Of a stretch of DNA of 64,000 nucleotides, positions 24,446-34,389 are shown piece after piece. The notes below the pieces were generated by a model. It was not told where the DNA came from. It saw only the letters and a program-made list of their open reading frames with translations, and did not search any database. Within the stretch, counting starts at the first letter, position 1. The number at the start of each line of letters is the position of its first letter. The position numbers and the translations under genes were made by a program. Origin of the DNA: Paracyclopina nana (Eukaryota > Arthropoda > Copepoda > Cyclopoida > Cyclopettidae); contig JAGUCH010000003.1 in assembly GCA_019096065.1 (NCBI GenBank), forward strand, positions 1,612,001 to 1,676,000, in the 5' to 3' direction.

Positions 24446-25445
24446 CGCCACCAAAAGCTTACCGGGCGCGCGCTAGCGGTTGCGAGGGCCCTCAAACAAT
24501 AAAAAAACTTTGTCTTTCCTTCCGCGTCCTCACTGTGCTCACCCAGAGCCGCTTGAAGCGACCCGGGCTGGCGTCCTCACCAAACGCCGACCAAAGCTTC
24601 CCGGGCGCGCGTGCGCGCGAGGGACCTGTAGCAAAAAAAAACTTGGTCTTTCCTTTCGCGTCCTCACTGTGCTCACCCAGACCCGCTGGAAGCGAGCCCG
24701 GCCGGCGTGCGCACCCAACGCCGACCAATGCTTCCCGGGCGCGCGCGCACGAGGGACCTGTAGCAACAAAAAAACTTGGTCTTTCCTTTCGCGTCCTCAC
24801 TGTGCTCACCCAGACCCGCTGGAAGCGAGCCGGGCCGGCGTGCGCACCCAACGCCGACCAAAGCTTCCCGGGCGCGCGCGCACGAGGGACCTGTAGCAAC
24901 AAAAAAACTTGGTCTTTCCTTTCGCGTCCTCACTGTGCTCACCCAGACCCGCTGGAAGCGAGCCGGGCCAGCGTGCGCACCCAACGCCGACTAAAGCTTC
25001 CCGGGCGCGCGCGAGGGAGCTCTAGCAAGAAAAAAACTTGGTCTTTCCTTTCGCGTCCTCACTGTGCTCACCCAGACCCGCTGGAAGCGAGCCGGGCCGG
25101 CGTGCTCACCCTACGCAAGCAAAAGCTTCCCGCGCGAGCGCGCGCCCGGCGCTCTAGCAAAAAAAAAACTTGGTCTTTCCTTTCGCGTCCTCACTGTGCT
25201 CACCCAGACCCGCTGGAAGCGAGCCGGGCCGGCGTGCGCATCCAACGCTGACCAAAGCTTCCCGGGCGCGCGCGCGCGAGGGACCTGCAGCAACAAAAAA
25301 ACTTAGTCTTTCCTTTCGCGTCCTCACTGTGCTCACCCAGACCCGCTGGAAGCGAGCCGGGCCGGCGTGCGCACCCAACGCCAGCCAAAGATTCTCGGGC
25401 GCGCGAGAGCAGTCGCGAGGACCCTCTAGCAACAAAAAAAACATT
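24446..25445 (+). repeat. GC-rich ~132-bp tandem array, left copy
   Basis: About seven units with spacing 129–134 bases. Each unit has CTTGGTCTTTCCTTTCGCG, CTCACTGTGCTCACCCAG, CGCTGGAAGCGAGCCGGGCC, a HindIII-type AAGCTT and a run of alternating GC. Because the unit is close to a multiple of three and poor in stops, long frames open on both strands. They are repeat artefacts, not genes. Confidence 0.9.
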
Positions 25446-25499
25446 GACTTTCCTTCTTGCCTGTATAAAATATGTAATTTTTATCAGTGAATGGTCACA

Positions 25500-26400
25500 T
25501 AACCGGAGTTTCGCACTAGGAGACTAGTTCTGTCAAAACTAGATGAACAGGCCAAACATTACACGAAATATTGCTTCTAGCTCAAAAAAGTGGCCAAAAA
25601 ATATGCTACATTTCAGCATTTTGCACTGGAAGACTAGTCTGGTCAAAACTAGGTGAAACAAAGACCAAAGTTTGGCCTTTGTCAAAAAATGCAATTTCAC
25701 TCTGGCAATTTTTCACGTTACGCGAGTTCCGCTCCTAGCTCAAAAAAGTTGCCAGAAAATATGCAAGTTTCAGTTTGTCTTTGCACTAGGAGACTAGTCC
25801 TGTCAAAACTAGGTGAAACAAAGACCAAAGTTTGGCCTTTGTCAAAAAATGCAATTTCACTCTGGCAATGTTACGCGAGTTCCGCTCCTAGCTCAAAAAA
25901 GTTGCCAGAAAATATGCAAGTTTCAGTTAGTTTTGGCACAGGGAGACTAGTCCTGTCAAAACTAGGTGAAACAAAGACCAAAGTTTGGCCTCTGTCAAAA
26001 GATGCAATTTCACTCTAGCAATTTTTCATGTTACGCGAGTTCCGCTCCTGGCTCAAAAAAGTTGCCAAAAAATATGCTAGTTTCAGTTAGTTTTTGCACT
26101 AGGAGACTAGTCTGGTCAAAACTAGGTGAAGCAAAGGCTTAATTTTGGCCTTTGTCAAAAAATGCAATTTTGCTCCAGTAATTATTCACGTTATGCGAGT
26201 TTCGCTCCCAGTTCAAAAAAGTCGCCAAAAAATATGCTAGTTTCAGTTAGTTTTTGCACTAGGAGACTAGTCTGGTCAAAACTAGGAGAAGCAAAGGCTT
26301 AATTTTGGCCTTTGTCAAAAAATGCAATTTTGCTCCAGTAATTATTCACGTTACGCGAGTTTCGCTCTCAGTTCAAAAAAGTCACCAAAAAATATGCTAG
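25500..26400 (+). repeat. 160-bp tandem array, left part
   Basis: Units contain GCACTAGGAGACTAGTC, CAAAACTAGG, TTTGGCCTTTGTCAAAAAAT and ATGCTAGTTTCAGTTAG. The early units are slightly variable in length. The array is interrupted at 26400 by the LTR element and resumes at 49465 in the same orientation and phase of the repeat. Confidence 0.9.
26397..26400. repeat. target-site duplication CTAG, left
   Basis: CTAG directly flanks the TG end of the LTR. The same four bases follow the CA end at 49465–49468. Removing the element restores the repeat text ATATGCTAGTTTCAG seen in neighbouring monomers, which proves a simple insertion. Confidence 0.9.
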
Positions 26401-27318
26401 TGGTGTGCGACGGTCACACCCTCTGAAGCCTAGGATGGTTAGCATCGGCTTCATGGTCACGGTACCGTTCGCAGCCTCCGGGTGCTGGCCGGATGTCTAC
26501 CCGCCTTGGACCCAAAGCCGCAGCCTCGGTGCTCCAACTCCGGCGAGATACATCACATGGCAAGCTTCAGTGCTGTAGACCTGTGATTGGGCCTCCTACC
26601 CACGTCCTCAACGGCCTCAACAGCCTCAGACGAGGATGCATAACTGCCCAGGAAACCTCTATACAAGTTATGGTCGAACAAAGTCAAACAAGGTTGTCTT
26701 ATTCACTCAGCTTTTAACACCACACAAATTAATGGCAGCAAATACAAAGAAATAAGTACTGCAGTAAATATTCTTGTGGCCATCTTCTTCATGCCTCAGC
26801 ACACTTTGGAGAACTTTGGTGGGACAATAGCAGGGCAGAGCTCACTCAATGGGCCATGTGCACTTGGTCCATGTCTTGTTTCTCTGAAGTCCCCCGTCGA
26901 ACTCCCCGACTCTTCTCCTTCTTCTCCACTCGTTGCATTGCAGAAAGTTCCATCAGCTTCCATCTGCTTCTCTCCGTTCTTATGCAGCTGCAGGTCCTCT
27001 TCTATGAAGCAGCTAGCAACTCCTCCACACAATGGCTAGCGACTTCTCCACTCAAGGTCAGGTGAATCGCATAGGTAGCAGCAGCAGCAGCAGCAATAAT
27101 AAGAGAGTTGGAGGAGATGAAAAAGGGTGTTTGGAGTGGTTTTGAGTAAGGAGGTTTTGTGATTTTGAGGTAGTGATGTAGCGGTGAATGGGCAACCTTC
27201 CGGACTTCTGGTGGCTCCACGGGTTCCACGGTTTCCACAGGTTCCACTGGAGGGGTCCAATCAAGTCCTATTCTGGTCGTAACGTGCACCAGAGACATGA
27301 TGTACTTATTGCCCATCA
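26401..27318 (-). repeat. 3' LTR (918 bp)
   Basis: Reads TGGTGTGCGACGG…GCCCATCA on the + strand and appears identical to 48547–49464. Includes a short run of GCA triplets (near 27077–27097). Small frames inside the LTR recur in both copies simply because the LTRs are identical. Confidence 0.95.
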
Positions 27319-27330
27319 TTCCCCGGCCCT
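27319..27330 (-). promoter_or_regulatory. possible polypurine tract
   Basis: On the - strand AGGGCCGGGGAA directly precedes the 3' LTR. It is purine-rich with one CC interruption. Position fits a plus-strand primer; sequence support is weak. Confidence 0.35.
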
Positions 27331-27420
27331 AACTTTTTCAGCTTTTGAAATATTTTAAGCTCTAAAAATATAAAAAAGGTGTCATTGATCGCTTACATCA
27401 CATTAAGGTTGATACAGTTA

Positions 27421-29307
27421 TTATACTAACGTTGCGCCTCCCAGGCCACTCATTCGCACAGTAAGGCGCTGATTTTGGTCAGCATCTTTCTTGCGATCTC
27501 CTCTATTGTAGCGAAGCCGTGAGCGGGATGTATTAGGTCTCACATAGCCTCCATCATCATAACATCGGCTGCATACTCGCCGCCTTTTCCAAATCAATAT
27601 GCCCATACACGTGAATCCCAGTGCTGCAGACAATAGGCTCACCGTCAGGATTATTTCCCAATTATTGAATAAACCTCCAAGTTCATCTTCAGGGAATTTT
27701 GTAAAGAACTTCACCATATCACTTTCCCAAGGAGAGTCCTCGTATCCAGTACTTTGAGTTCCAAGGGAAACCTTACAATTGCTAAGGATCTGATAGGATC
27801 CTGGTTCCAATACCATCGAGTTCTTGAAGTCATTTAAACAAGTCCTATTAATCATTGCACCTGAGACCAAATTTAAGAACCCTTTATAATTAGCACATCC
27901 CACATCAGTGAGCGTGTTAGTTTTGAGTGGCTCTAATTCACAGGCGTCAAAAGGGTCACCCAGAGCTAGCCCTAAAAGTACTTTAGCACAGTGTTGGACT
28001 CCTTCTGTCAAGTCAAAGTCCTTGTTTTCACACACGGTTAAATTATGGTCATGAACGAAGCAATCACTATAGATGGGTATTTCCCGAGACACAAACACTA
28101 GATCATTTCGGCGGGTCAAATACCTATCATGCAGTAAGAATCCGTTTTTGCTTCGTGACACAATATGATATGTGACCTCAGGGGTAGGGTCCATTTCTTT
28201 ATACCCAACTATTCCCTGAGTGACAAAGTCTCCACTCTGCTCAGTGTTCGCCAACGGTTCATAAACATTAGTAATGGTGGCCGCATTTCTGTCACTATTA
28301 TGCGCCAGAGTTGGTAAGCTGAACCGTGTGCCTGCCTGCCCAAAATTTCTGGCAAATTGCACAACTGTGTCAGCATATGACAATACTTGCTGCAGATCAT
28401 TTGGTAATAATCCAGACTTCAAAAATACCTTGCTAAAACCTTTCAGTAGTCGAAAGGCCAAAGAAACTTTCGGTGGTACTCTCAGTGGAGTGGTATTTGC
28501 TATCATGCCATCGGTGAATTTTGTCGATTTACCTGATTCTGCTAGGGCCATCACGGCGTTGTAGGCCTTTTCAAGGAAACTTTTCCTCCCAGACAATTCA
28601 GATTTGACAAAGTCCTTATGGGTGATGACAAAGTCATTTTGGACACATATCGTTGCCTTCCCATCACTGTGTGGTGCATGGGCTTTAACTGACGTCATGG
28701 TCCTCGGCCCTTGTCCCACAGTGAAATACCCCGTGATACACGGGTAACCTGCAATTATCTCATCGTCTGGTTTTTTCTCATACCCCACTTGAGGAAATGT
28801 GGTTTTCCCATCCAAGGACATAGGTACCTCATTGACAATTCGAAACTTTGCACATAAAGTCACCTTAGTGGCAAGAGGGCTTTCCTTTGCCGTATAACGT
28901 AATAGTTCTAGCAAAACGTCCATGTCTTCATAAGTTTTAGGGGCAAATGGTACAAACCCTTGACGTTTGGAGCAAGCTTTGTCGATGGTGTTAGGGGTAC
29001 TCTCTTCACCAACTGCCAACATATTCCCAATATGGACCAAGTCCTCCTTGTCCTTAACTTCTTTTACCACGGTGTCAATATTATTCAGGACGCCAATTGT
29101 TGATTGCAAAAGGCCACTGTAATCCTTCGTATCTAACACCATAGCCTTTTTCACCATTCTAGGATGATGGACCACTCTAACTGGAACTAGGGCATGTCCG
29201 GAATGGCAAAGTGCCTCATCCAGTACGAACTGAGTATTTGGGTAGTTGGACAGGCCCCAAGTGCCAGACCCCAAAAGGGTGAGTGTGAAGACCAATTCAA
29301 ACGACAT
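27421..29307 (-). CDS. envelope-like type I membrane glycoprotein ORF of the LTR element
   Basis: 628 codons starting MSFELVFTLTLLGSGTWG, a clear signal peptide. A large Cys-containing ectodomain carries N-glycosylation sites (NTT, NLT, NRT). One membrane segment lies near residues 549–572 (IILTVSLLSAALGFTCMGILIW), followed by KRRR and a basic tail of about 51 residues. The order and place (last gene before the 3' LTR) match env of retroviruses and errantivirus-like elements. I could not assign it to a known fusion-protein class, and no obvious furin site or fusion peptide stands out. The frame is open. A TATA-like motif (TTTATAAGG, near 29363–29371) upstream may drive a separate transcript; this is inferred. 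Confidence 0.7.
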   Translation of the reverse strand: MSFELVFTLTLLGSGTWGLSNYPNTQFVLDEALCHSGHALVPVRVVHHPRMVKKAMVLDTKDYSGLLQSTIGVLNNIDTVVKEVKDKEDLVHIGNMLAVGEESTPNTIDKACSKRQGFVPFAPKTYEDMDVLLELLRYTAKESPLATKVTLCAKFRIVNEVPMSLDGKTTFPQVGYEKKPDDEIIAGYPCITGYFTVGQGPRTMTSVKAHAPHSDGKATICVQNDFVITHKDFVKSELSGRKSFLEKAYNAVMALAESGKSTKFTDGMIANTTPLRVPPKVSLAFRLLKGFSKVFLKSGLLPNDLQQVLSYADTVVQFARNFGQAGTRFSLPTLAHNSDRNAATITNVYEPLANTEQSGDFVTQGIVGYKEMDPTPEVTYHIVSRSKNGFLLHDRYLTRRNDLVFVSREIPIYSDCFVHDHNLTVCENKDFDLTEGVQHCAKVLLGLALGDPFDACELEPLKTNTLTDVGCANYKGFLNLVSGAMINRTCLNDFKNSMVLEPGSYQILSNCKVSLGTQSTGYEDSPWESDMVKFFTKFPEDELGGLFNNWEIILTVSLLSAALGFTCMGILIWKRRRVCSRCYDDGGYVRPNTSRSRLRYNRGDRKKDADQNQRLTVRMSGLGGATLV

Positions 29308-29546
29308 CTTACCAGCACAAATTCTGATCAGAAACTATTTGGGCCCCAAGACCGCTAACTTTCCTTATAAACCCAGACAAGTATGGGCACGCCACCTTAC
29401 TATGTCTAGACACTCTTTGCTTTTTTTCCATTGGTTTTTTATTATCATAGCATGTCGACATGTATGGTAAAAGGTTAAGAGTATTGGCCCACAACCAAGT
29501 ATTTTATCAATATGTACAATTCGATTCTGAAGGGTAATTTCATTTT
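29308..29546. other. gap between env-like and 458-codon ORFs
   Basis: Holds a TATA-like TTTATAAGG on the - strand near 29363–29371 and no coding evidence. Confidence 0.35.
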
Positions 29547-30923
29547 TTAGAACTGCCCGACAAATCCATTAATCGCCTCAGTGAATACCTTGATGTCGCT
29601 GGGGGTCATTTCCTCCATTTTAGCCTGAAGGAGATAGTTCACACGCTCCTTATTCTTATCGACTTTGGAGCGCTTAGCGTGCAACATGTCTGGTCCATTC
29701 GTTCCTGCGCCAAAAGGGCGCCCACGCGCTACATCGGCGTACAGTCTAGGTCCTCGCCTTGGTTTTTGTTGCCAAGACTTCTCCACAAACGCGGCTAGTT
29801 TTTGGGGCCTGGCCCCGGCTGTGTACCTCACGCATTGCGGATATGTTCCAATGGCTCGATCGACAAACTGGGCTACCATGGTAGGCAGGAGTGCGGTCAT
29901 ATCGATCTTCACGTCCAATTTTCGTGGTGCTTGGGCCACGCCATTGTTAAGGCAGGACGGCGGTCCCACATACAGTTGCAAGTAAGGCGACGTCAAATCA
30001 TGGAACATCCGCGGATCCCAAAATGATGAGTCCAATGTTGGCATGATCTGAATGCAGCCTCGCTTGGTATAATGTTTGGAGACTACTACAGGGAGTTGAG
30101 CTCCACCCTGTCCACGGATTCCATGAACATAATACCCAACAGCTGTTGGGCTCTGGACGGCAGACCAACTCCTGACATTGGCCAACTTATGGACATTCTC
30201 GTCATATTCCATCTTGTCAGGCAAATTGTAGACTGGTAGATTGTCTAGCATCGGAAATATAACAAGAAAATCGGGAATCTCCCCTCCTTTACTCACTGGC
30301 TCGATAATCAATTCAATGCAGTCAAAGTTTTTCACCTTCAATGGCCTACGAGGCTCGGTCCGTTCATAGGGTTCTCCATTTATCCTAATCGTTAGGTCAA
30401 AAGGCACCTCCTTTCCAACAGTCATGACCTCTTTCGTAGCTATCTTCAACAGGCTTGCATCATAATGCTGCTGTATAGTAGCTCTGGTCCGGCTCGCCTC
30501 CCTCGCATAGGCCTGTAGACCCTCCATGTGGGGAGGCCTGATCAAATCCTCAAATGGCAATGGGTACCCCAAACTGGAGGATACCCTTTCCAATGGGACC
30601 TCGAGGGGTTCCTCTTGGTCCTGGTGCCTAGTCGTCTGATTCTGGGCTTGGTTCTCAATATTGACAGCAGGCATGTTGCGATCCATAACTGGCTCATCAT
30701 CCTTTAGGAGCTCACTAACCTCTTGTTCGTTGAATTCTCCAGTCTTATCAGTCTCCATCATAGAGACCAATGCAGATTCTCCTTCCATGGATTCGGTGAT
30801 CAGAGACATCCTTAGATTATCGAGGCTATTCAAGCTATCGCTCATTTCCAGACTGTTGCTGTAAGGCCGTAACCTGCCCTTTTTATACACATCTTTACAG
30901 GTATGCCCCACACTCTCGGGCAT
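29547..30923 (-). CDS. 458-codon ORF of the LTR element, unknown
   Basis: Begins MPESVGHTCKDVYKKGRL and has an acidic, likely disordered first third (EQEVSELLKDDEPVMD, NQTTRHQDQEEPLEV). A folded-looking middle follows (FDLTIRINGEPYERTEPR, VIFPMLDNLPVYNLPDKM, GYYVHGIRGQGGAQLPVVVS), then a basic C-terminal part (RRGPRLYADVARGRPFG, HAKRSKVDKNKERVNYLLQ). No signal peptide, membrane segment or known motif was recognised. The frame is open and of normal codon character, so it is probably a genuine gene of the element. A structural or nucleic-acid-binding role is possible but not shown. Confidence 0.6.
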   Translation of the reverse strand: MPESVGHTCKDVYKKGRLRPYSNSLEMSDSLNSLDNLRMSLITESMEGESALVSMMETDKTGEFNEQEVSELLKDDEPVMDRNMPAVNIENQAQNQTTRHQDQEEPLEVPLERVSSSLGYPLPFEDLIRPPHMEGLQAYAREASRTRATIQQHYDASLLKIATKEVMTVGKEVPFDLTIRINGEPYERTEPRRPLKVKNFDCIELIIEPVSKGGEIPDFLVIFPMLDNLPVYNLPDKMEYDENVHKLANVRSWSAVQSPTAVGYYVHGIRGQGGAQLPVVVSKHYTKRGCIQIMPTLDSSFWDPRMFHDLTSPYLQLYVGPPSCLNNGVAQAPRKLDVKIDMTALLPTMVAQFVDRAIGTYPQCVRYTAGARPQKLAAFVEKSWQQKPRRGPRLYADVARGRPFGAGTNGPDMLHAKRSKVDKNKERVNYLLQAKMEEMTPSDIKVFTEAINGFVGQF

Positions 30924-31210
30924 TTAAATGCGTGGGTTGTCCCTTTTAAAAAACCCAAGGTCATTTTTTTGTCTAGGTAAAAAAGAACAAGTTAACAGGA
31001 CTTATACCACTTCCTTATAAGATGGGCGCGTGCGCGCACGCTCATCGTCGAGTTGCACGGACATTTTTGACTTCCTAGGTCGAGAAACGTAGCGAGGGTG
31101 CAACAGGCAGTTGCAACTCTCAGCTTTCACTTAATGTTGATCATTCTCCCATCGGACTTCGTCCAAGCTGGTCACTTTTCTAGAGATATTCCAATCCCAA
31201 TCAACTCGCG
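30924..31210. promoter_or_regulatory. divergent promoter region inside the LTR element
   Basis: 287 bases separate the 458-codon ORF (-) from the first small membrane gene (+). On the - strand TTTTAAAAGGG lies about 30 bases from the ATG. On the + strand CTTATAAGATGGG lies near 31012–31024. A GTGCGCGCAC palindrome follows at about 31029–31038. The arrangement suggests two genes fired in opposite directions from within the element; this is inferred from layout. Confidence 0.4.
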
Positions 31211-32271
31211 ATGGTCATTTTAGCCTGGGTTTCTCTAACTCCAGAGGGCAGCTCTACAGAGGCTCCCACTGAGGTTCCAATCCAGCCATCAATGGTGGAT
31301 CCTGCGCTAGTGGATTCTCAAACCACGGGCCCAGTAGGTCCTACTGTTGCTATTCCTGAGAGTGGCATTTCTGAAGCCGAGGGTGGACCTGGATTTGGCC
31401 CAGCTCCTGTCGACCCCTTTGAAGTGGAGGTGTTTGACCCCCGAGATTTAATGCCAGCGGTACCAAATGGTTATCGTCCCATTGCCCCTCAGAGGGACTG
31501 GATCGATGAGGTTTTCAATTACCACCGATACGGTGTAATGGGATGGATCGGTCTTGGAGCGTCCATTGGGATGGCTTTGGTAAGTTCAACCTTATAACTA
31601 GTTTTGCAACTATGGCCAAACTTTTATTTACCACCTTCTTTCTTACAGATTTTGCTTGGCATGTTGGTGTACTTCTGCGTGTGGACGTCACGATGGTGCC
31701 GAAGGTTCGTGGCCACGTTTCGAGCTATCCGTACGGAATCAGCGGCTGCCAGTGGGGAAGCCATGCAAATGCTTCCAACAAAGGCCCCATCAGAGCATGC
31801 AGCGGTATTTCACTGCTGTACCCCAGAGGTCCGAGCTTTGCCACCAGCCCCGATTATGCGTGACCCTGATGTCCATTCGCTCCAAATGGCAATGGCTGCC
31901 ATGGACCCCTATGGAACGCTACGCCGGAATCCCAGCATCATGTCAGGGCTGGCCCACATCTATGACGTCCCTAATCCCAAGGGCTGGGTAAGGGCCTATC
32001 AATTTATGAACTGTAAACAGGTTACTCATGTACTCTTTTTTTTTTTCATGCACCTTTTCAGGTACCTGTTAATGAAGGATGCGGGCCGCGAACTTTGAAG
32101 AGACGATCTCGCCGGGCTCGAGCCCGAGATAACCGTCGCTTGGATTCGGCAGCGGGGTCCATTCCGGACAAAGGCGAAGTCAACGAGGCTGAACCTCTCT
32201 CCATCGAAGATGAGGACCAGGAGTCAGCTGAATCAAAGGCTTCCCAAGACGTCAACAGCGATGCCAATTAG
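31211..32271 (+). CDS. intron-bearing small membrane protein gene, antisense to the LTR element
   Basis: The frame starts MVILAWVSLTPEGSSTEAPTE and is carried by three segments separated by two short gaps (about 69 and 74 bases) with GTAAG…CAG ends that keep phase. An AATAAA at 32562–32567 follows. The N-terminal part is Pro/Glu/Ser/Thr-rich. One membrane segment (WIGLGASIGMAL continuing with LLGMLVYFCVW) is followed by WCRR, and the tail is first basic (KRRSRRARARD) and then acidic (SIEDEDQESAES). Total size is about 305 residues. No family was recognised. Being antisense, its introns would not be spliced from the element's own genomic RNA, which can explain why they persist. Confidence 0.6.
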
Positions 32272-32742
32272 GATCGCCACAAACTTATTGCAAGACGAAG
32301 GACGCTTTCTTTTCGCACGTATTTAAGCGCGTTTTCTGTAACTTTTCGCACTTTATAACTCGCACTTTTCCGCCGTCTTCGCGGACTTTTCCACTTTTTC
32401 AAGGACTTGCAGACTTTTCGAGGCCTCGTAGACTTTTCGAGGCCTTGCAGGCTTTGTTAAAGCCGGCTTTTTGCACTTGCACTCGTCTTGTTTTTATTTT
32501 GATCTCAAAGCTTCCAATATACTCGAGTATATACTATAGTACTTGTATTCTATATATATGTAATAAAGAGTTCGAATTCAAGTGGGGTAGTAGGTATTAG
32601 CGAAGCCGTTACCTTTCATCGAACAGCGCTCCCAGACTTTACGTAGATGTGCGTAATAAAAAGAGGCTTTTTCACACGTAATTTGGCCGATTTCAGACCG
32701 GATTTGTCTGGTAGCGCGCCTTGTTTACTAAAAAGTCCAAAA

Positions 32743-33460
32743 CATGGCGGGCTTTCTCCACGGCTTGTTCGTAAGTTTTTATTTCGATTAAAATCCGGTG
32801 AATCCTTTCGTTAAACTGTATATTTTTCATTGGGAATGCAGAATCCTTCTACCACAACGGTGGCACCGGCCACCGAGGCTCCCGTAGGGGCGCCCCCCGC
32901 GGCCGAGTCCGCGGCGGGGTGGCCCCAGCCACCTGCGGCCCCGCCCGCAGCCCCTTTGGGCCATCAGGAGGCGTGCCCTCCCTGCCCCGTTCAGGGCTTC
33001 GTAAGTGCACTTATTCGTTATCTATGTGATCAAAGCTCGACTTTTTCTCGTATTACAGGCCGAAGAGATCCTCTAGGGCGTGGCCCTGAACGTGGCAGGG
33101 GCGGCCACGTATTACGTGGTGGTGCTCCCCGCCCTCGTATGGGTCCATCGGACCAGGCCGCGAGGCCTTTATCGGCTCGTCAGCCGCGTGTGGGCGGAGC
33201 CCGAGGACCTCCCCCGCATTTCTGCGTGGGTCCTCCGCCTTTTGGGCGTGGCGGAGGCGGACCCCCTCGAAGGAGTCGTCTAGTAAGTCTAACTTATTCA
33301 CTTAAGCTATCACAGCTTCACTATATTCATCTTATCTTTTGCAGAAATCGTCTCGTTATCGGTAGGCCACCGCACCGGCCAGGGCTGGCCCCTACGTGGC
33401 CCAAGGCCAGCCCACCCCCACCAGCCAGGAGGCCTCCCTTATGGGACAATAAAAGTCCAC
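32743..33460 (+). pseudogene. second small membrane-protein gene, antisense, probably broken
   Basis: Opens with MAGFLHGLF at 32743, followed by intron-like gaps with GTAAGT…CAG ends. The next coding part is Pro/Ala/Thr-rich (PSTTTVAPATEAPVGAPPA) with CPPCP. Further right, a GC-rich part has a membrane segment (AATYYVVVLPALVWVH) followed by basic residues, and an AATAAA lies at 33448–33453. The layout copies that of the 31211–32271 gene, so the two are probably relatives. It looks broken, about one break, or uses splicing I cannot see. Much higher GC than its neighbours. Confidence 0.4.
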
Positions 33461-33529
33461 GTCCTTTGTACTTTTTGTGTCTACTGTGTTTGCCGCAACT
33501 CATTTCGCGTTTACCTCAGTAGATAGCTC

Positions 33530-34148
33530 AGCAGCTCAGCATAATCCAACAGAACTTAGCTAATTATCTCAATTAGTTTACATTACACGGCCAAGAGGAC
33601 CGCGAATGACAAGTATCAGGTGCCAAGAATTGCATCTTAGTTGCATAATTAATCATTAGCGGCCCAAATCCACAGATTCGGGCCTGTAAATAAGCTAGCA
33701 TTCCAGCTCGACCTTGACGGCCTTGACTCTGCAAACGATGCTTCAATGTTCAAGAACAGTCTCATGAGGACTAATTATAGCCCTGCATTTCAGCTCGGGC
33801 TTGATGCAGCACCATACTTGAGTGTCTGCGATTACTACCGGCCGAGCGTTGGTGCTTATGGGGTATCAATGCTTTTTAGCAGCATTTTTTCCATTGACAT
33901 TCCGGCTCGGCCTTGATGCAAGGGAAATTGTCCCGCATTCCAGCTAGGCCTTGAAGGTGGCTTGGGATTCGTATCATCCCCACAGGACTGGAAAACCGGC
34001 CGTATGTCATTGCACATAGCAAAAGCAAGCTCAAGCACTAGGCAATGGCACAATATTCTTTTCCATATCAAGCTAGAAGACGTGTATTTTTCATTTTCTC
34101 ACATGTCAGTCTACAATTTGTGCTGACCTAGCTTGTTTTGCTAGTGCT
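33530..34148. other. noncoding stretch with a dispersed short motif
   Basis: Four copies of a motif close to CCAGCTCGGCCTTGATGC begin near 33701, 33788, 33900 and 33938, all on the same strand; a fifth lies near 34820. No gene was seen here. Confidence 0.45.
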
Positions 34149-34382
34149 GTGTTTAGCATAACTCAAATTCTCCATCAAAAAAGAGGGGAGTCATGTGGCG
34201 ACTGCAAGATAGCCGAATTTCATCACTTATTTTATTTAACAATATGCCTAATCTTTGTGCACTTTGAACCTTTTCATCTGTTGGTCCATCTGGCGGTCAT
34301 TAGCGGTATCATTATAACATTAGTCATTTTGATTCTCTTGACTTTAATGCAACGTTTTATTTTATTCCTTGTACTCGCATAA
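34149..34382 (+). CDS. short hydrophobic ORF, antisense within the LTR element
   Basis: An open frame of about 77 codons with no ATG at its start, so it would need an upstream exon. Two hydrophobic stretches are visible (FYLTICLIFVHFEPFHLLVH and LAVISGIIITLVILILLTLM). AATAAA follows directly after the stop region. It may be the last exon of another small membrane protein, or chance. Confidence 0.3.
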   Translation: MFSITQILHQKRGESCGDCKIAEFHHLFYLTICLIFVHFEPFHLLVHLAVISGIIITLVILILLTLMQRFILFLVLA

Positions 34383-34389
34383 TAAATCA

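Noticed and set aside
24343-25490. Long reading frames (up to 302 codons) in the GC-rich array, and their mirror at 53410–54594
   Set aside because: They are periodic, appear on both strands in several frames and encode only the satellite unit.
27002-27319. 105-codon frame in the LTR (also at 49148–49465)
   Set aside because: Present in both LTRs only because the LTRs are identical; low-complexity VEP and Ala runs, no supporting motif.
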